Made by a program: the position numbers and the translations under genes. From NCBI RefSeq assembly GCF_013912375.1, contig NZ_JACETV010000001.1, positions 1,364,001-1,428,000 of the forward strand: a stretch of 64,000 nt of DNA. The letters run 5' to 3'. The notes under the pieces were generated by a model. It worked only from the letters and a program-made list of their open reading frames with translations. It did not search any database and had not been told where the DNA came from. Source of the stretch: Emticicia sp. BO119 (lineage in GTDB: Bacteria > Bacteroidota > Bacteroidia > Cytophagales > Spirosomataceae). Positions 1 through 9,658 of the stretch are shown here, piece after piece (the first letter of the stretch is position 1; every line of letters starts with the position of its first letter).

Positions 1-944
1 TTTCGAGCTATGTGGAGTCGAAAATGACAGGAAAACCTGTTCATCGGGGCTTACCTATTGCCATATCTGTTGAGCCTACTACTTCTTGCAATTTACGCTG
101 TCCTGAATGTCCGAGTGGTTTAAGAAGTTTTACACGACCAACAGGTATGTTGGATGAACAACTCTTTAAACAAACAATAGACGAGCTTTCGAAGACTTTA
201 CTGTATCTTACTTTCTATTTTCAAGGTGAACCATATCTACATCCAAAATTTTTGGAATTAGTAAAATTTGCTTCGCAAAAAGGCATTTATACTGCTACTT
301 CAACGAATGCTCATTATTTGAGCGATGCCAATGCCAAACGTACTGTAGAGTCTGGATTAGACCGAATCGTTATTTCGATTGATGGTACGACTCAAGATAT
401 ATATGAGCAATATAGAGTAGGGGGGAATCTATCAAAAGTAATTGAAGGAGCTAAAAATATAGTTAAATGGAAGAGAGTGTTGAAATCGGCTACTCCTCAT
501 GTCATTTTCCAGTTTCTAGTAGTGAAACCTAATGAGCACCAAATGGAAGAAGCTAAAAAATTGACAAAGGAAATTGGTGTAGATGAAATAGCTTTTAAAA
601 CTGCCCAGATTTATGGCTATGAAAATGGTTCTGACTTGATTCCAACTATAGATAAATATGCCCGTTATGCTCAACAGACTGATGGTACTTATAAAATCAA
701 GAACAAATTGCTTGACCATTGCTGGAAAATGTGGCACTCTTGCGTAATAACCTGGGACGGAATGGTAGTACCTTGCTGTTTTGATAAAGACGGTGAGCAT
801 CGCTTAGGAGACCTGAAAAATGACAGCTTTCAAACCCTTTGGCATAGCCAACTTTATACTAATTTTCGTCAATCTCTTGTACGCTCCCGTGCCGAAATTG
901 AAATGTGTAAAAATTGCACAGAGGGAACTAAGGTATGGGGTTGA
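1..944 (+). CDS. Radical SAM protein with SPASM-type C-terminus, 5' end outside window
   Basis: The frame is open to the left edge, so the true start probably lies outside the window; in-frame GTG at 12 and ATG at 24 come only shortly before the conserved core. The radical SAM cluster CxxxCxxC is formed by Cys codons at 87, 99 and 108, preceded by SVEPTTSCNLRCPEC. The C-terminus has the Cys-rich pattern of a SPASM domain (CWKMWHSC, VVPCCFD, EMCKNCTEG), which binds extra iron-sulfur clusters in peptide- or protein-modifying enzymes. The substrate cannot be read from the sequence. No precursor peptide gene is visible next to it; the next gene is a permease behind its own promoter. Confidence 0.85.
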   Translation, partial: SSYVESKMTGKPVHRGLPIAISVEPTTSCNLRCPECPSGLRSFTRPTGMLDEQLFKQTIDELSKTLLYLTFYFQGEPYLHPKFLELVKFASQKGIYTATSTNAHYLSDANAKRTVESGLDRIVISIDGTTQDIYEQYRVGGNLSKVIEGAKNIVKWKRVLKSATPHVIFQFLVVKPNEHQMEEAKKLTKEIGVDEIAFKTAQIYGYENGSDLIPTIDKYARYAQQTDGTYKIKNKLLDHCWKMWHSCVITWDGMVVPCCFDKDGEHRLGDLKNDSFQTLWHSQLYTNFRQSLVRSRAEIEMCKNCTEGTKVWG

Positions 945-971
945 TATTTCAATATTCATTTTATAGATTTG
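941..971 (+). promoter_or_regulatory. Bacteroidota-type promoter of the MFS permease gene
   Basis: TTG at 941-943, a 20-base spacer and TAGATTTG at 964-971 match the -33/-7 pattern (TTTG, TAnnTTTG) of the Bacteroidota primary sigma factor. The expected transcript start is near 978, about 28 bases before the ATG at 1006. Confidence 0.5.
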
Positions 972-1005
972 CCGATTACTTTAATTTTTAACCAACCCAA
1001 CCTCT

Positions 1006-2202
1006 ATGAATACCAACGTCAGAGTGAAGCTGATGACCATGATGTTCCTCCAATTTTTCTGCTGGGGAGCGTGGTATGGTCAAATGAGTAAATACATGTT
1101 TGATTCTCTGAAGGCCAGTGGCGACCAGGTAGGAAATGCCTATACAGCTTTCTCAATTGCAATGATTATTTCTCCTTTTTTTGTTGGAATGATTGCTGAT
1201 CGCTATTTTTCAGCGCAAAAAGTATTAAGTGTTTTAAATTTCATTGGTGCAATTATTCTTTTCTTTTTAACGAAGATATCAGACCCAAGTCAGTTTTTTT
1301 GGTATATTTTAGCTTATTGTATAACTTTTGCTCCAACTATTTCTTTAACCACGTCTATTTCGATGCGTCATATTGCAAGTCCTGAGAAGGATTTTCCGAG
1401 TATTCGCGTAATGGGAACTATTTCATGGATTGTTGTAACCAATATTATTGGGTTTATGAATGTGGGTGGTGAAGTAACTATTTTTACGATTGCGATGGGA
1501 GCCGCAATAGTTCAAGGACTTTTCAGTTGGTTTTTACCCGATACTCCTCCTAAAGTAGCAGCAGAGAAAACTTCATTTGGACAGATTCTTGGGGCAGATG
1601 CATTTTTACTTTTCAAAGACAGGTCATTCGCTATTTTCTTTATATCATCAGTGCTTATCTGTATTCCTTTGTCATTTTATTATGCAATGGCAAACCCGTC
1701 TTTAACAGACTCAGGAATGACGAATGTCGAGAATAAAATGTCATTGGGGCAAGCTTCAGAGGTAATATTCATGCTCCTGATTCCATTCGCTTTCCAAAGA
1801 TTCGGCGTAAAATGGATGTTAGCTATCGGCTTGATTGCCTGGATAATTCGTTTTGCCTGTTTTGGCTATGGAGATGCCGCTACAAGTGAGTGGTTGCTCT
1901 ATCTTGCCATTGTTTTGCATGGAGTATGCTTCGATTTCTTTTTCGTAACCGGACAGATTTATACTGATAATAAAGCAGGGGTAAAAATAAAAGCTCAGGC
2001 ACAAGGGCTTATTACACTTGCTACTTATGGCTTAGGAATGGGGATCGGTTCTAAATTAGCAGGAATTATAACAGATATATACACGGTTGATGGGGTAAAG
2101 AATTGGACATCCATTTGGCTTGTTCCTGCAGGGATTGCCGCAGTAGTATTAGTGTTTTTTATTTTGATTTTTAAGGATAATACAAGAACTGCCAAAGCTT
2201 GA
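1006..2202 (+). CDS. MFS permease, nucleoside:H+ symporter (NupG-like) family
   Basis: A 398-residue polytopic inner-membrane protein with about 12 hydrophobic segments. The N-terminus (MTMMFLQFFCWGAWYGQMS) and the stretch IRVMGTISWIVVTNIIGF are typical of the nucleoside permease branch (NupG/XapB) of the major facilitator superfamily, which imports nucleosides with protons. Length fits the family (about 400-420). Bacteroidota have several paralogues whose substrates are often sugars or unknown, so nucleoside specificity is inferred. It has its own promoter and a strong terminator directly after the stop, so it is probably monocistronic. Confidence 0.8.
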   Translation: MNTNVRVKLMTMMFLQFFCWGAWYGQMSKYMFDSLKASGDQVGNAYTAFSIAMIISPFFVGMIADRYFSAQKVLSVLNFIGAIILFFLTKISDPSQFFWYILAYCITFAPTISLTTSISMRHIASPEKDFPSIRVMGTISWIVVTNIIGFMNVGGEVTIFTIAMGAAIVQGLFSWFLPDTPPKVAAEKTSFGQILGADAFLLFKDRSFAIFFISSVLICIPLSFYYAMANPSLTDSGMTNVENKMSLGQASEVIFMLLIPFAFQRFGVKWMLAIGLIAWIIRFACFGYGDAATSEWLLYLAIVLHGVCFDFFFVTGQIYTDNKAGVKIKAQAQGLITLATYGLGMGIGSKLAGIITDIYTVDGVKNWTSIWLVPAGIAAVVLVFFILIFKDNTRTAKA

Positions 2203-2218
2203 CCTTAATATTGTCTTG

Positions 2219-2262
2219 AATTTCCTTATGAGACTTTGGACTCATAAGGAAATTATTTTTTA
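2219..2262 (+). terminator. Intrinsic terminator after the MFS gene
   Basis: A perfect 14-bp stem (2219-2232 with 2241-2254, loop ACTTTGGA) is followed by a T-rich run at 2256-2262. It ends only 6 bases before the ATG of the next gene at 2269. Confidence 0.85.
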
Positions 2263-2268
2263 AGCATT

Positions 2269-2691
2269 ATGAAATTTATTTTAATATTATTTACTGCTTT
2301 GATTATTTGTTCTTCTTGTACAACGCTTAATTCATTAGATGATATGAATTGTAAATTACCGGACGACAAGAGTAAAAATTTTATTGGCAAATGGAAGGTA
2401 TTCAGCAATGACAAAAAATTTATCTGGAGATTTTATAGCGATAACACAACCACCACTTTAGAAAATACATATCTGACACAGATTTTTAATGAAGAAGTGT
2501 TTGCAAGCAGGTGGCAAAATGAAAAGATTGATACGCTAAAAGTATTCTTTGATAATGGTGGACCAAATACTCACGGATACAGAACAATAGAATATCTGAT
2601 TTTATCGAACCAATGTCGCGAAATAATAATGGTAAATGTAAAAACCAGTGATACTCTTATATTGAAAAGAAAACAGTATTTCTACCAATAA
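2269..2691 (+). CDS. Small putative lipoprotein, unknown function
   Basis: A 140-residue protein with a short hydrophobic signal and the cysteine context CSSC near residues 14-17, a relaxed lipobox consistent with an exported lipoprotein. The mature part has a pattern (FIGKWKVFSNDKKFIWRF, later LILKRKQYFY) resembling the small beta-rich lipocalin-like lipoproteins common in Bacteroidota, but I do not recognise a named family. Its stop codon (2689-2691) abuts the stop codon of the convergent permease gene (2692-2694) without a base between them. No promoter is obvious because the preceding terminator almost touches the start codon. Confidence 0.65.
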   Translation: MKFILILFTALIICSSCTTLNSLDDMNCKLPDDKSKNFIGKWKVFSNDKKFIWRFYSDNTTTTLENTYLTQIFNEEVFASRWQNEKIDTLKVFFDNGGPNTHGYRTIEYLILSNQCREIIMVNVKTSDTLILKRKQYFYQ

Positions 2692-3912
2692 TTATTCCTT
2701 AAATTTCAAAGCTTCTACCACTCTCATTTTAGAAACTACTAAAGTCGGAATAGTGATAACAGCCAATATGAGCAAAATAGTGGCAATATTAAGTAACGCT
2801 ATAATTAACCAATCCCATTCGATTGGTACGTAACTTATATAGTAATTTTCGGGATCAAGTGGTATTACTTTAAAATAATATTGAATAGACCCTAAGCCAA
2901 TTCCAATTAAATTTCCATATAATATTCCTTTAAGAATAATATTAAGACCATTAAAAACGAAAATTTTACGAATCTGAACATTATCAGAACCCAAAGCTTT
3001 CAACATACCAATCATTGGAGTCCTTTCCATCATCATTACTAACAATACTGAAATCATATTAAAACAGGCAACCAATAAAATCAATCCCAATACAATCAGG
3101 ATATTTTTATCTAATAGGTTCAACCAATCAAAAATAGCAGGAAACATTTCAGTGATTTTAGTAACTTTCATGTCCTGATTGATTTCATTGGTAACATCTT
3201 TAGCTGCTTCGTTTAATTTGCCGAAGTTCTTCAAGAATATCTCGTAATGTCCACAGGTATTATCGTCCCACCCATTCATTTTTTGCACCAATGACAGATC
3301 CCCTAAGATAAAGTTTTTGTCAAACTCTTCTAATCCGGTCTCATAGATACCGATTACTTTTACTTTTCTGACTCTTGGTGGAGTTTGAATAAAGTATATC
3401 AGAACTTCGTCTAATAATTTTATTTTCAGCCTTATTGCAATTTTTTTGCTAATAATTACTTCATTTGAAAAAGTAGTATCTGCAAAATTTATTATCTTTC
3501 CCTCTACAAGATTCTTTGAAAATGTTGGCCAATCGTAATCTCTGCCAACACCTTTGATAATAATCCCAGCCAATTCTTCACTCGACTTTAGCATTCCGGC
3601 TTTATTACCGACAGCCTGTACATGTCGAATTTGAGAGTTTTGAAGGTAATTATTATAAAAATTTGTTTTTATTGGCATTGGTGTTTCTTCATACGACTGA
3701 TTCAGTGTAATTTTGCTGACTTGTATATGAGAGCTAAGGCTGAAAAGTTTATCTTTGATGGCTTTTTTGTACCCAACCAATATGGCAAAGGAGATAATCA
3801 TGACAACTAGTCCTATTGTAATACTCGCTACTCCAACCTTAATTACAGTAGAAGTGAAAGATTCTGATTTTGTTTTATGTATGCGTTTGGAGATAAAGCG
3901 GGATAAATTCAT
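2692..3912 (-). CDS. ABC transporter permease, LolC/LolE-FtsX type
   Basis: A 406-residue membrane protein. One hydrophobic segment lies near residues 25-48, followed by a large periplasmic domain of about 220 residues and three C-terminal membrane segments, the FtsX/MacB layout. The cytoplasmic signature around MMMERTPMIGMLKALGS matches the FtsX-type coupling region, and the N-terminus (SRFISKRIHKTKSESFTSTVIKVG) matches lipoprotein-releasing permeases. LolC/E-type permeases extract outer-membrane-bound lipoproteins from the inner membrane with an ATPase and LolA; no ATPase gene adjoins this one, so the partner must be encoded elsewhere. Confidence 0.8.
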   Translation of the reverse strand: MNLSRFISKRIHKTKSESFTSTVIKVGVASITIGLVVMIISFAILVGYKKAIKDKLFSLSSHIQVSKITLNQSYEETPMPIKTNFYNNYLQNSQIRHVQAVGNKAGMLKSSEELAGIIIKGVGRDYDWPTFSKNLVEGKIINFADTTFSNEVIISKKIAIRLKIKLLDEVLIYFIQTPPRVRKVKVIGIYETGLEEFDKNFILGDLSLVQKMNGWDDNTCGHYEIFLKNFGKLNEAAKDVTNEINQDMKVTKITEMFPAIFDWLNLLDKNILIVLGLILLVACFNMISVLLVMMMERTPMIGMLKALGSDNVQIRKIFVFNGLNIILKGILYGNLIGIGLGSIQYYFKVIPLDPENYYISYVPIEWDWLIIALLNIATILLILAVITIPTLVVSKMRVVEALKFKE

Positions 3913-4063
3913 AGGTTTTCTTGAGCAAGCCTGAGCTAATACTGATTATCGTTTGATAACGAAAGATTTTACAAAGCTATTAATTTTGTTTAAAACGATA
4001 GTAATTACTTTTAACATTAAAAGTTTTTTAGATTTTAATCCTTCAATTGAGTAAGGCTGCAAA

Positions 4064-5041
4064 ATGGCCTCAACTGTATCGTTCATGTATTATAAAATTA
4101 AAGTATTTTTATTTAAAATCTTTCTTTTAGGTTTAATCAGTTTAGGAACCGTTGAATTATTGTACCAGTTTAATCCATATACAGAGAGAAATTTAGAAAT
4201 ATCCTATACCGCCAGTATTATTGAAAAATACAAACGGCTTCAATCTTTACCTTCTCCAAAAATAGTCTTGATAGCAGGTTCAAATTTTGCTTATGGCATC
4301 AACAGCGAAATGATCGAAAAAAGTCTTCATAAGCCTGTTGTAAATATGGCTATGCACTATGACTATGGTACCGATTTTATGCTTCGACAAATTCAGGGCG
4401 AAATGAAAGCAGGTGATACTGTAATTATGGGCTTTGAGTATATTATAGAAACAGAGGGGGATGTCGGAGAAAAAATACAAATGGCAAAGATTTTTCCGAA
4501 GGCTTACGAATGGTTCGATTATAAGAGTATCACACAATATATCAGAGAAAATGTAATTGTTAGGATTTCAAATCTGAGATTGATACTTGAACGATTAAGC
4601 AGTAAGGAGGAAGTACCCCCAACAGTAGAAGACAACACGAGCATTTTCTTCAGAAGGGCCATTAATCAGTATGGTGATTTGATCAGCCATCTGAATAATC
4701 CATCATTGAAAAGTATCCCTCCTGCTGTTATCAATGATAAAGTAAGTATGCATCTGGCAATTGCCGATATGAATGCTTTTTATGAAAGAATGCAAAAAAA
4801 GGGGGTGATGGTATATTACTCATATCCATCTTACGCAAAATCAAGTTATAAGCACGACCAGACTATTATCAATAAACTTGATAAGGAATTTAAGAGTGAA
4901 GCTCGATTCCCGATTTTAGGGAAATTAAAGGACTTTGTTTTTGCTGATAGCTTGTGTCAGGACATGGTATACCACCTTAATGCTAAAGGTCGTGATATCC
5001 GTACACAAAAACTGATTGATTTATTAAAAACCGCTCATTAA
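4064..5041 (+). CDS. SGNH-like membrane-anchored protein, first of a tandem pair
   Basis: A 325-residue protein with one N-terminal membrane segment (about residues 12-32) and a presumably extracytoplasmic domain. IAGSNFAYGIN near residue 69 resembles the SGNH block I serine motif (GxSxxxxGxN), and DMVYHLNAKGRDIRTQ near the C-terminus supplies a possible Asp-His dyad. The downstream paralogue shares both blocks and an internal NTSxxFRxAxxxxGDxxSHxNN block. With the MBOAT gene that follows, this resembles AlgJ/AlgX or DltD partners that hand acyl groups to extracellular polymers. ATG at 4085 is an alternative start. A -7-like element TAATTTTG lies at 3981-3988 without a well-spaced -33 box. 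Confidence 0.65.
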   Translation: MASTVSFMYYKIKVFLFKIFLLGLISLGTVELLYQFNPYTERNLEISYTASIIEKYKRLQSLPSPKIVLIAGSNFAYGINSEMIEKSLHKPVVNMAMHYDYGTDFMLRQIQGEMKAGDTVIMGFEYIIETEGDVGEKIQMAKIFPKAYEWFDYKSITQYIRENVIVRISNLRLILERLSSKEEVPPTVEDNTSIFFRRAINQYGDLISHLNNPSLKSIPPAVINDKVSMHLAIADMNAFYERMQKKGVMVYYSYPSYAKSSYKHDQTIINKLDKEFKSEARFPILGKLKDFVFADSLCQDMVYHLNAKGRDIRTQKLIDLLKTAH

Positions 5042-5047
5042 TAATAA

Positions 5048-6013
5048 ATGACAGGCATTAAGAAATTTTTTTATAAAATATTTTTATTAGGAACAATCAT
5101 AGTTGTTTCAGTTTGGCTGTTTAATAAAGTCTTCATAGCTCAAAGTTTTTCTTATGCCTACCTGGGTGGAATGCTGAATGATAAACACAAAATTGCAGAA
5201 ATGACAGATTCGCCGAAAGTTTTGTGGGTGGGCGGGTCAAGTGGTTCTTTTGGAATCAATAGTGACAGGCTCGAAAAATTCTTTGGTGTACCTGTTGTTA
5301 ACATGTCATTCATTGCTCCTTTAGGAACCTATTTTTTAACTAATGATGCTCTAAAAGAGGTTCGTAAGGGTGATATCGTATTTATTAGTACAGAATATGA
5401 TATTGAAAAATACAGTACTCCTCAGGTTATTTATGAAGCAGTTGATTATTATCCAGCAGGTGCTATTTATATTCAAAAAGATACTACCCTTATTGATTTT
5501 ATTGGGCATCAGATGAAACATAAACTTTCGAATGTGAAAAAATTATTCTGGAATATTTTTAGTAAAAATGAGGCAGTTAATGCTTCTGTAAGTGATAAGA
5601 CTTCAGTTTATTTCAGAAATGCGTTTTCAAAGAAGGGTGATATTGTTAGCCATGTAAATAATATGCCCAAGAGTATAGATTTTTTCCTTTTTCCCAGAGC
5701 ACCCATTGATTATGCTGAACAGTTAAAAGACTTGAATTATTTCGTGGAAGAAGCTCAAAAAAAAGGAGCTAAGGTATATTTTGTTTTTACACCTTTAGCA
5801 GAATCAACGTATAATTATGGTAAGATTGCAGTTGAGTCAGTTGAAACCCAGTTAAAGAAACAGTTAAAATGTGAAATACTGGGTTGTGCAAAAGATTTTA
5901 TAAGAAAGGATACCAGTTTTTTTGATTCTTTTTATCATCTAAAGCCAGCAACACGTGACATAAATACGCAGAGAATAATAGAATTATACAAAAAAAAGCA
6001 AAAAACAAATTGA
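5048..6013 (+). CDS. SGNH-like membrane-anchored protein, second of a tandem pair
   Basis: A 321-residue paralogue of the previous protein, starting 6 bases after its stop, so the two are almost certainly co-transcribed. It has one N-terminal membrane segment (about residues 10-28), a clear block I motif VGGSSGSFGIN, the shared internal block KTSVYFRNAFSKKGDIVSHVNN (positions compared by eye), and a C-terminal DSFYHLKPATRDINTQ carrying the possible Asp and His of the triad. Here the GxS serine is better preserved than in the first copy (GSSGSFGIN against GSNFAYGIN), suggesting the copies have diverged in role or acyl specificity. Enzymatic activity is inferred only. Confidence 0.65.
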   Translation: MTGIKKFFYKIFLLGTIIVVSVWLFNKVFIAQSFSYAYLGGMLNDKHKIAEMTDSPKVLWVGGSSGSFGINSDRLEKFFGVPVVNMSFIAPLGTYFLTNDALKEVRKGDIVFISTEYDIEKYSTPQVIYEAVDYYPAGAIYIQKDTTLIDFIGHQMKHKLSNVKKLFWNIFSKNEAVNASVSDKTSVYFRNAFSKKGDIVSHVNNMPKSIDFFLFPRAPIDYAEQLKDLNYFVEEAQKKGAKVYFVFTPLAESTYNYGKIAVESVETQLKKQLKCEILGCAKDFIRKDTSFFDSFYHLKPATRDINTQRIIELYKKKQKTN

Positions 6014-6076
6014 TAAAAATAATGGCCTTAATTTTGAAAGCCATTAGAAAAAACAGCTTATTTACGTTTATTTGAT

Positions 6077-7540
6077 ATGATATTTAATTCAATTGAGTTT
6101 GCCATTTTTTTTCCGATAGTAACTTTAGTTTACTTCCTGCTACAGCATAAGCATCGCTGGTGGTGGTTGTTAGCATCAAGCTGCTATTTTTATATGTTTT
6201 TTAAGCCCGAATATATCCTGATTCTGGGCTTTACAATTGTAATAGATTATTTTGCCGGAATACTGATTGAGCAATCACAAGGAACAAAACGAAAATGGTA
6301 TTTAGTGATGAGTTTGATCGCAAATATAGGAGTATTGGCAATTTTTAAATATTATAACTTCTTCACCTTAGTAGTAGGGGAGGCCGGATTGGCAAGTCTA
6401 CCTATGCTCAAAATTCTACTACCTATTGGATTATCATTCCATACATTTCAGGCCATGAGTTATACAATAGAAGTGTATAGGGGGAATCAGAAAGCAGAGA
6501 GACATTTTGGTATTTATTCATTGTATGTCATGTTTTATCCGCAGTTAGTGGCTGGGCCTATCGAACGTCCGCAAAATGTATTACATCAGTTTTATGAAAA
6601 ACATACTTTTGATTATGACAGAGTAACAGGTGGTCTAAAGCTAATTGCCTGGGGGTTGTTCAAAAAAGTAGTAATCGCCGACCGTCTGGCACTTTTCGTT
6701 GATAAAGTTTATGACCATCCATTAGATTATCAGGGTATTCCTGTTATAGTTGCTACAATCTTCTTCTCTTTTCAGATTTATTGTGATTTTTCAGGTTATT
6801 CAGATATTGCTATCGGGTCAGCGCAGGTAATGGGTTTTAAGCTTATGAAAAACTTTGATAGACCATATTTCTCAAAAAGTATATCAGAGTTCTGGCGGCG
6901 TTGGCATATTTCATTATCAACGTGGTTCCGAGATTATCTGTATATACCTTTGGGAGGAAACAGAGTGAGTACTTATAGACGTTATTTTAATTTATTTTTT
7001 GTTTTTACAATGAGTGGTTTATGGCATGGAGCTAACTGGAATTATATAATCTGGGGAGCTTTGCATGGAATTTATTTGGTGGCTGCTATTATTTTAGCTA
7101 AGCCCCGAAATTTTATCAATAAAATTACAGGTATAACCAAATTCCCTATCTTATATAAATTAGTTCAGGTTTCAATTACTTTTGTTCTTGTGGCTTTTGC
7201 ATGGATATTTTTCAGAGGGAGTTATCTTGAATTAGGCTGGACATGGCATTTGGTTACTCATCTTTTTACAGGTTTGCCATCTCTGTCAGAATTTCTGCAT
7301 ATAGATTACATCTCTCAGAATGTCTTTTTGGATAAAGGAGCGAAGGAGTTTTTTACTGCTATTACCTTAATTATCTTTATGGAGATAATCCATTATATAC
7401 AACGCGACAAGTGTATTCGGGATGTGATTTCTTCGAAACCTATTTGGGTACGTTGGGGACTCTACTATATTTTTGTTATGTTGTTTTTTGTATTTGGTGT
7501 CTTTGATTCTCCTGCACAATTTATTTATTTTCAGTTTTAA
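6077..7540 (+). CDS. MBOAT family O-acyltransferase (AlgI/DltB-like)
   Basis: A 487-residue polytopic membrane protein. The MBOAT core is clear: GLSFHTFQAMSYTIEVYRG, VAGPIERP, SEFWRRWHISLSTWFRDYLY with YIPLGGNR, and SGLWHGANWNYIIWGALHG with the catalytic His at residue 317. AlgI/DltB-type MBOATs pass acyl groups (usually acetyl or D-alanyl) across the inner membrane to surface polymers. The length (about 470-490) is normal. It lies 63 bases after the second SGNH-like gene, the classic pairing of a membrane channel acyltransferase with an extracytoplasmic partner. TAATTTTG at 6029-6036 may be a weak internal promoter. The acceptor polymer is unknown. Confidence 0.9.
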   Translation: MIFNSIEFAIFFPIVTLVYFLLQHKHRWWWLLASSCYFYMFFKPEYILILGFTIVIDYFAGILIEQSQGTKRKWYLVMSLIANIGVLAIFKYYNFFTLVVGEAGLASLPMLKILLPIGLSFHTFQAMSYTIEVYRGNQKAERHFGIYSLYVMFYPQLVAGPIERPQNVLHQFYEKHTFDYDRVTGGLKLIAWGLFKKVVIADRLALFVDKVYDHPLDYQGIPVIVATIFFSFQIYCDFSGYSDIAIGSAQVMGFKLMKNFDRPYFSKSISEFWRRWHISLSTWFRDYLYIPLGGNRVSTYRRYFNLFFVFTMSGLWHGANWNYIIWGALHGIYLVAAIILAKPRNFINKITGITKFPILYKLVQVSITFVLVAFAWIFFRGSYLELGWTWHLVTHLFTGLPSLSEFLHIDYISQNVFLDKGAKEFFTAITLIIFMEIIHYIQRDKCIRDVISSKPIWVRWGLYYIFVMLFFVFGVFDSPAQFIYFQF

Positions 7541-7630
7541 TGGAGTTGCTCTTTCGGTAGATATATAACCTATATTCAAGGGATCCATTTCTGACAATTA
7601 TGTTAAGTTTTGATTATGTCCCGTTTTTAA

Positions 7631-7677
7631 TACTCAAGAAACGTTGTGTCCATAACGAACACAATGTTTCTTGAGTA
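7631..7677. terminator. Long hairpin after the MBOAT gene, terminator-like
   Basis: Arms 7631-7649 and 7659-7677 pair over 19 positions with a single G-T wobble around a 9-base loop. There is no clear T tract on either side, so termination is inferred from its position downstream of the operon. Confidence 0.6.
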
Positions 7678-7840
7678 ATTGGCTATTTGATATCTGTCAG
7701 GTATGAATTTTTTCTGTAATCTAATTACGTATTTAATTTAGCTAGTAAAATACTCGATCAACTACATGTTAATCAAACTATGAGTAGTTGTTTGAAATGA
7801 TTTTTTAATCTATTTGTTTGGTAGATTTAATATGATGTAA

Positions 7841-7871
7841 TTTGTAACACATATAATAAAAAGTAGCTTTG
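7841..7871 (+). promoter_or_regulatory. Promoter of the metY transcription unit
   Basis: TTTG at 7841-7844, a 19-base spacer and TAGCTTTG at 7864-7871 match the Bacteroidota promoter consensus at every fixed position. The transcript should start near 7878, leaving a 5' untranslated region of about 245 bases before the metY ATG. Confidence 0.7.
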
Positions 7872-7891
7872 AGCTATAGCGTACAAAGATG

Positions 7892-7960
7892 GTTGTGTGT
7901 GTTAACTTGAAGACAAGGAGTTTCATAAACTCTTCTTAGTTGTTCGACACCACACACAAC
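7892..7960 (+). ncRNA. Candidate structured leader RNA of metY (three-way junction)
   Basis: A closing stem of 10 perfect pairs (7892-7901 with 7951-7960) encloses two hairpins: 7906-7909 with 7914-7917 (loop AAGA) and 7918-7923 with 7927-7932 (loop CAT). The element starts about 14 bases downstream of the predicted transcript start, so it would be at the 5' end of the mRNA. It does not match the SAM-I or SAM-II consensus as I know them. Regulation by a sulfur or methionine metabolite is only a hypothesis from the gene it precedes; the fold is drawn by eye. Confidence 0.4.
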
Positions 7961-8085
7961 AACAATAATATTGTCAATTTTAAGCACTGATAAGATTTAT
8001 TAGAAAATATGTTTGTAAAGTTATCTTACTTTTTAAAACTTAGAAGATAGATTCTAATATCCGATCCAATTATCCTTAAATTTAG

Positions 8086-9408
<1,323 letters not shown>

Positions 9409-9418
9409 ATGAAAAGAT

Positions 9419-9453
9419 ATTTCCACTCATAGCTAAAAATTGTGAGTGGAAAT
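9419..9453 (+). terminator. Terminator-like hairpin after metY
   Basis: An 11-bp perfect stem (9419-9429 with 9443-9453), extendable by two pairs inward, begins 11 bases after the metY stop. No strong T tract follows. Confidence 0.5.
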
Positions 9454-9658
9454 GCTAAATAACTGCTTCAACAAAAGTCAAACACATTGTAAAGAAAAAT
9501 CCCAAATAATCAGTTAAATAAGTAGGTCTGAATTGATATTAGTATTGAATAATCTGCCTTTAAGTAGAATAATTATAAACCATTTTTTAGCAAATAAGTT
9601 TCAATTGATAATAGTAGAATAAATATAAAATAAAGAGTATGATTTGAGTTATTTGTCA

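Noticed and set aside
516-800. Antisense 94-residue ORF inside the radical SAM gene
   Set aside because: It is a shadow of the real coding strand without a start signal or similarity; the many similar antisense ORFs were left out for the same reason.
7888-7965. SAM-I or SAM-II riboswitch before metY
   Set aside because: The conserved cores I know for SAM-I (GAGGGA, GCAACC type elements) and SAM-II (GATTTAAC type elements) are not visible; only an unnamed structured leader is reported.
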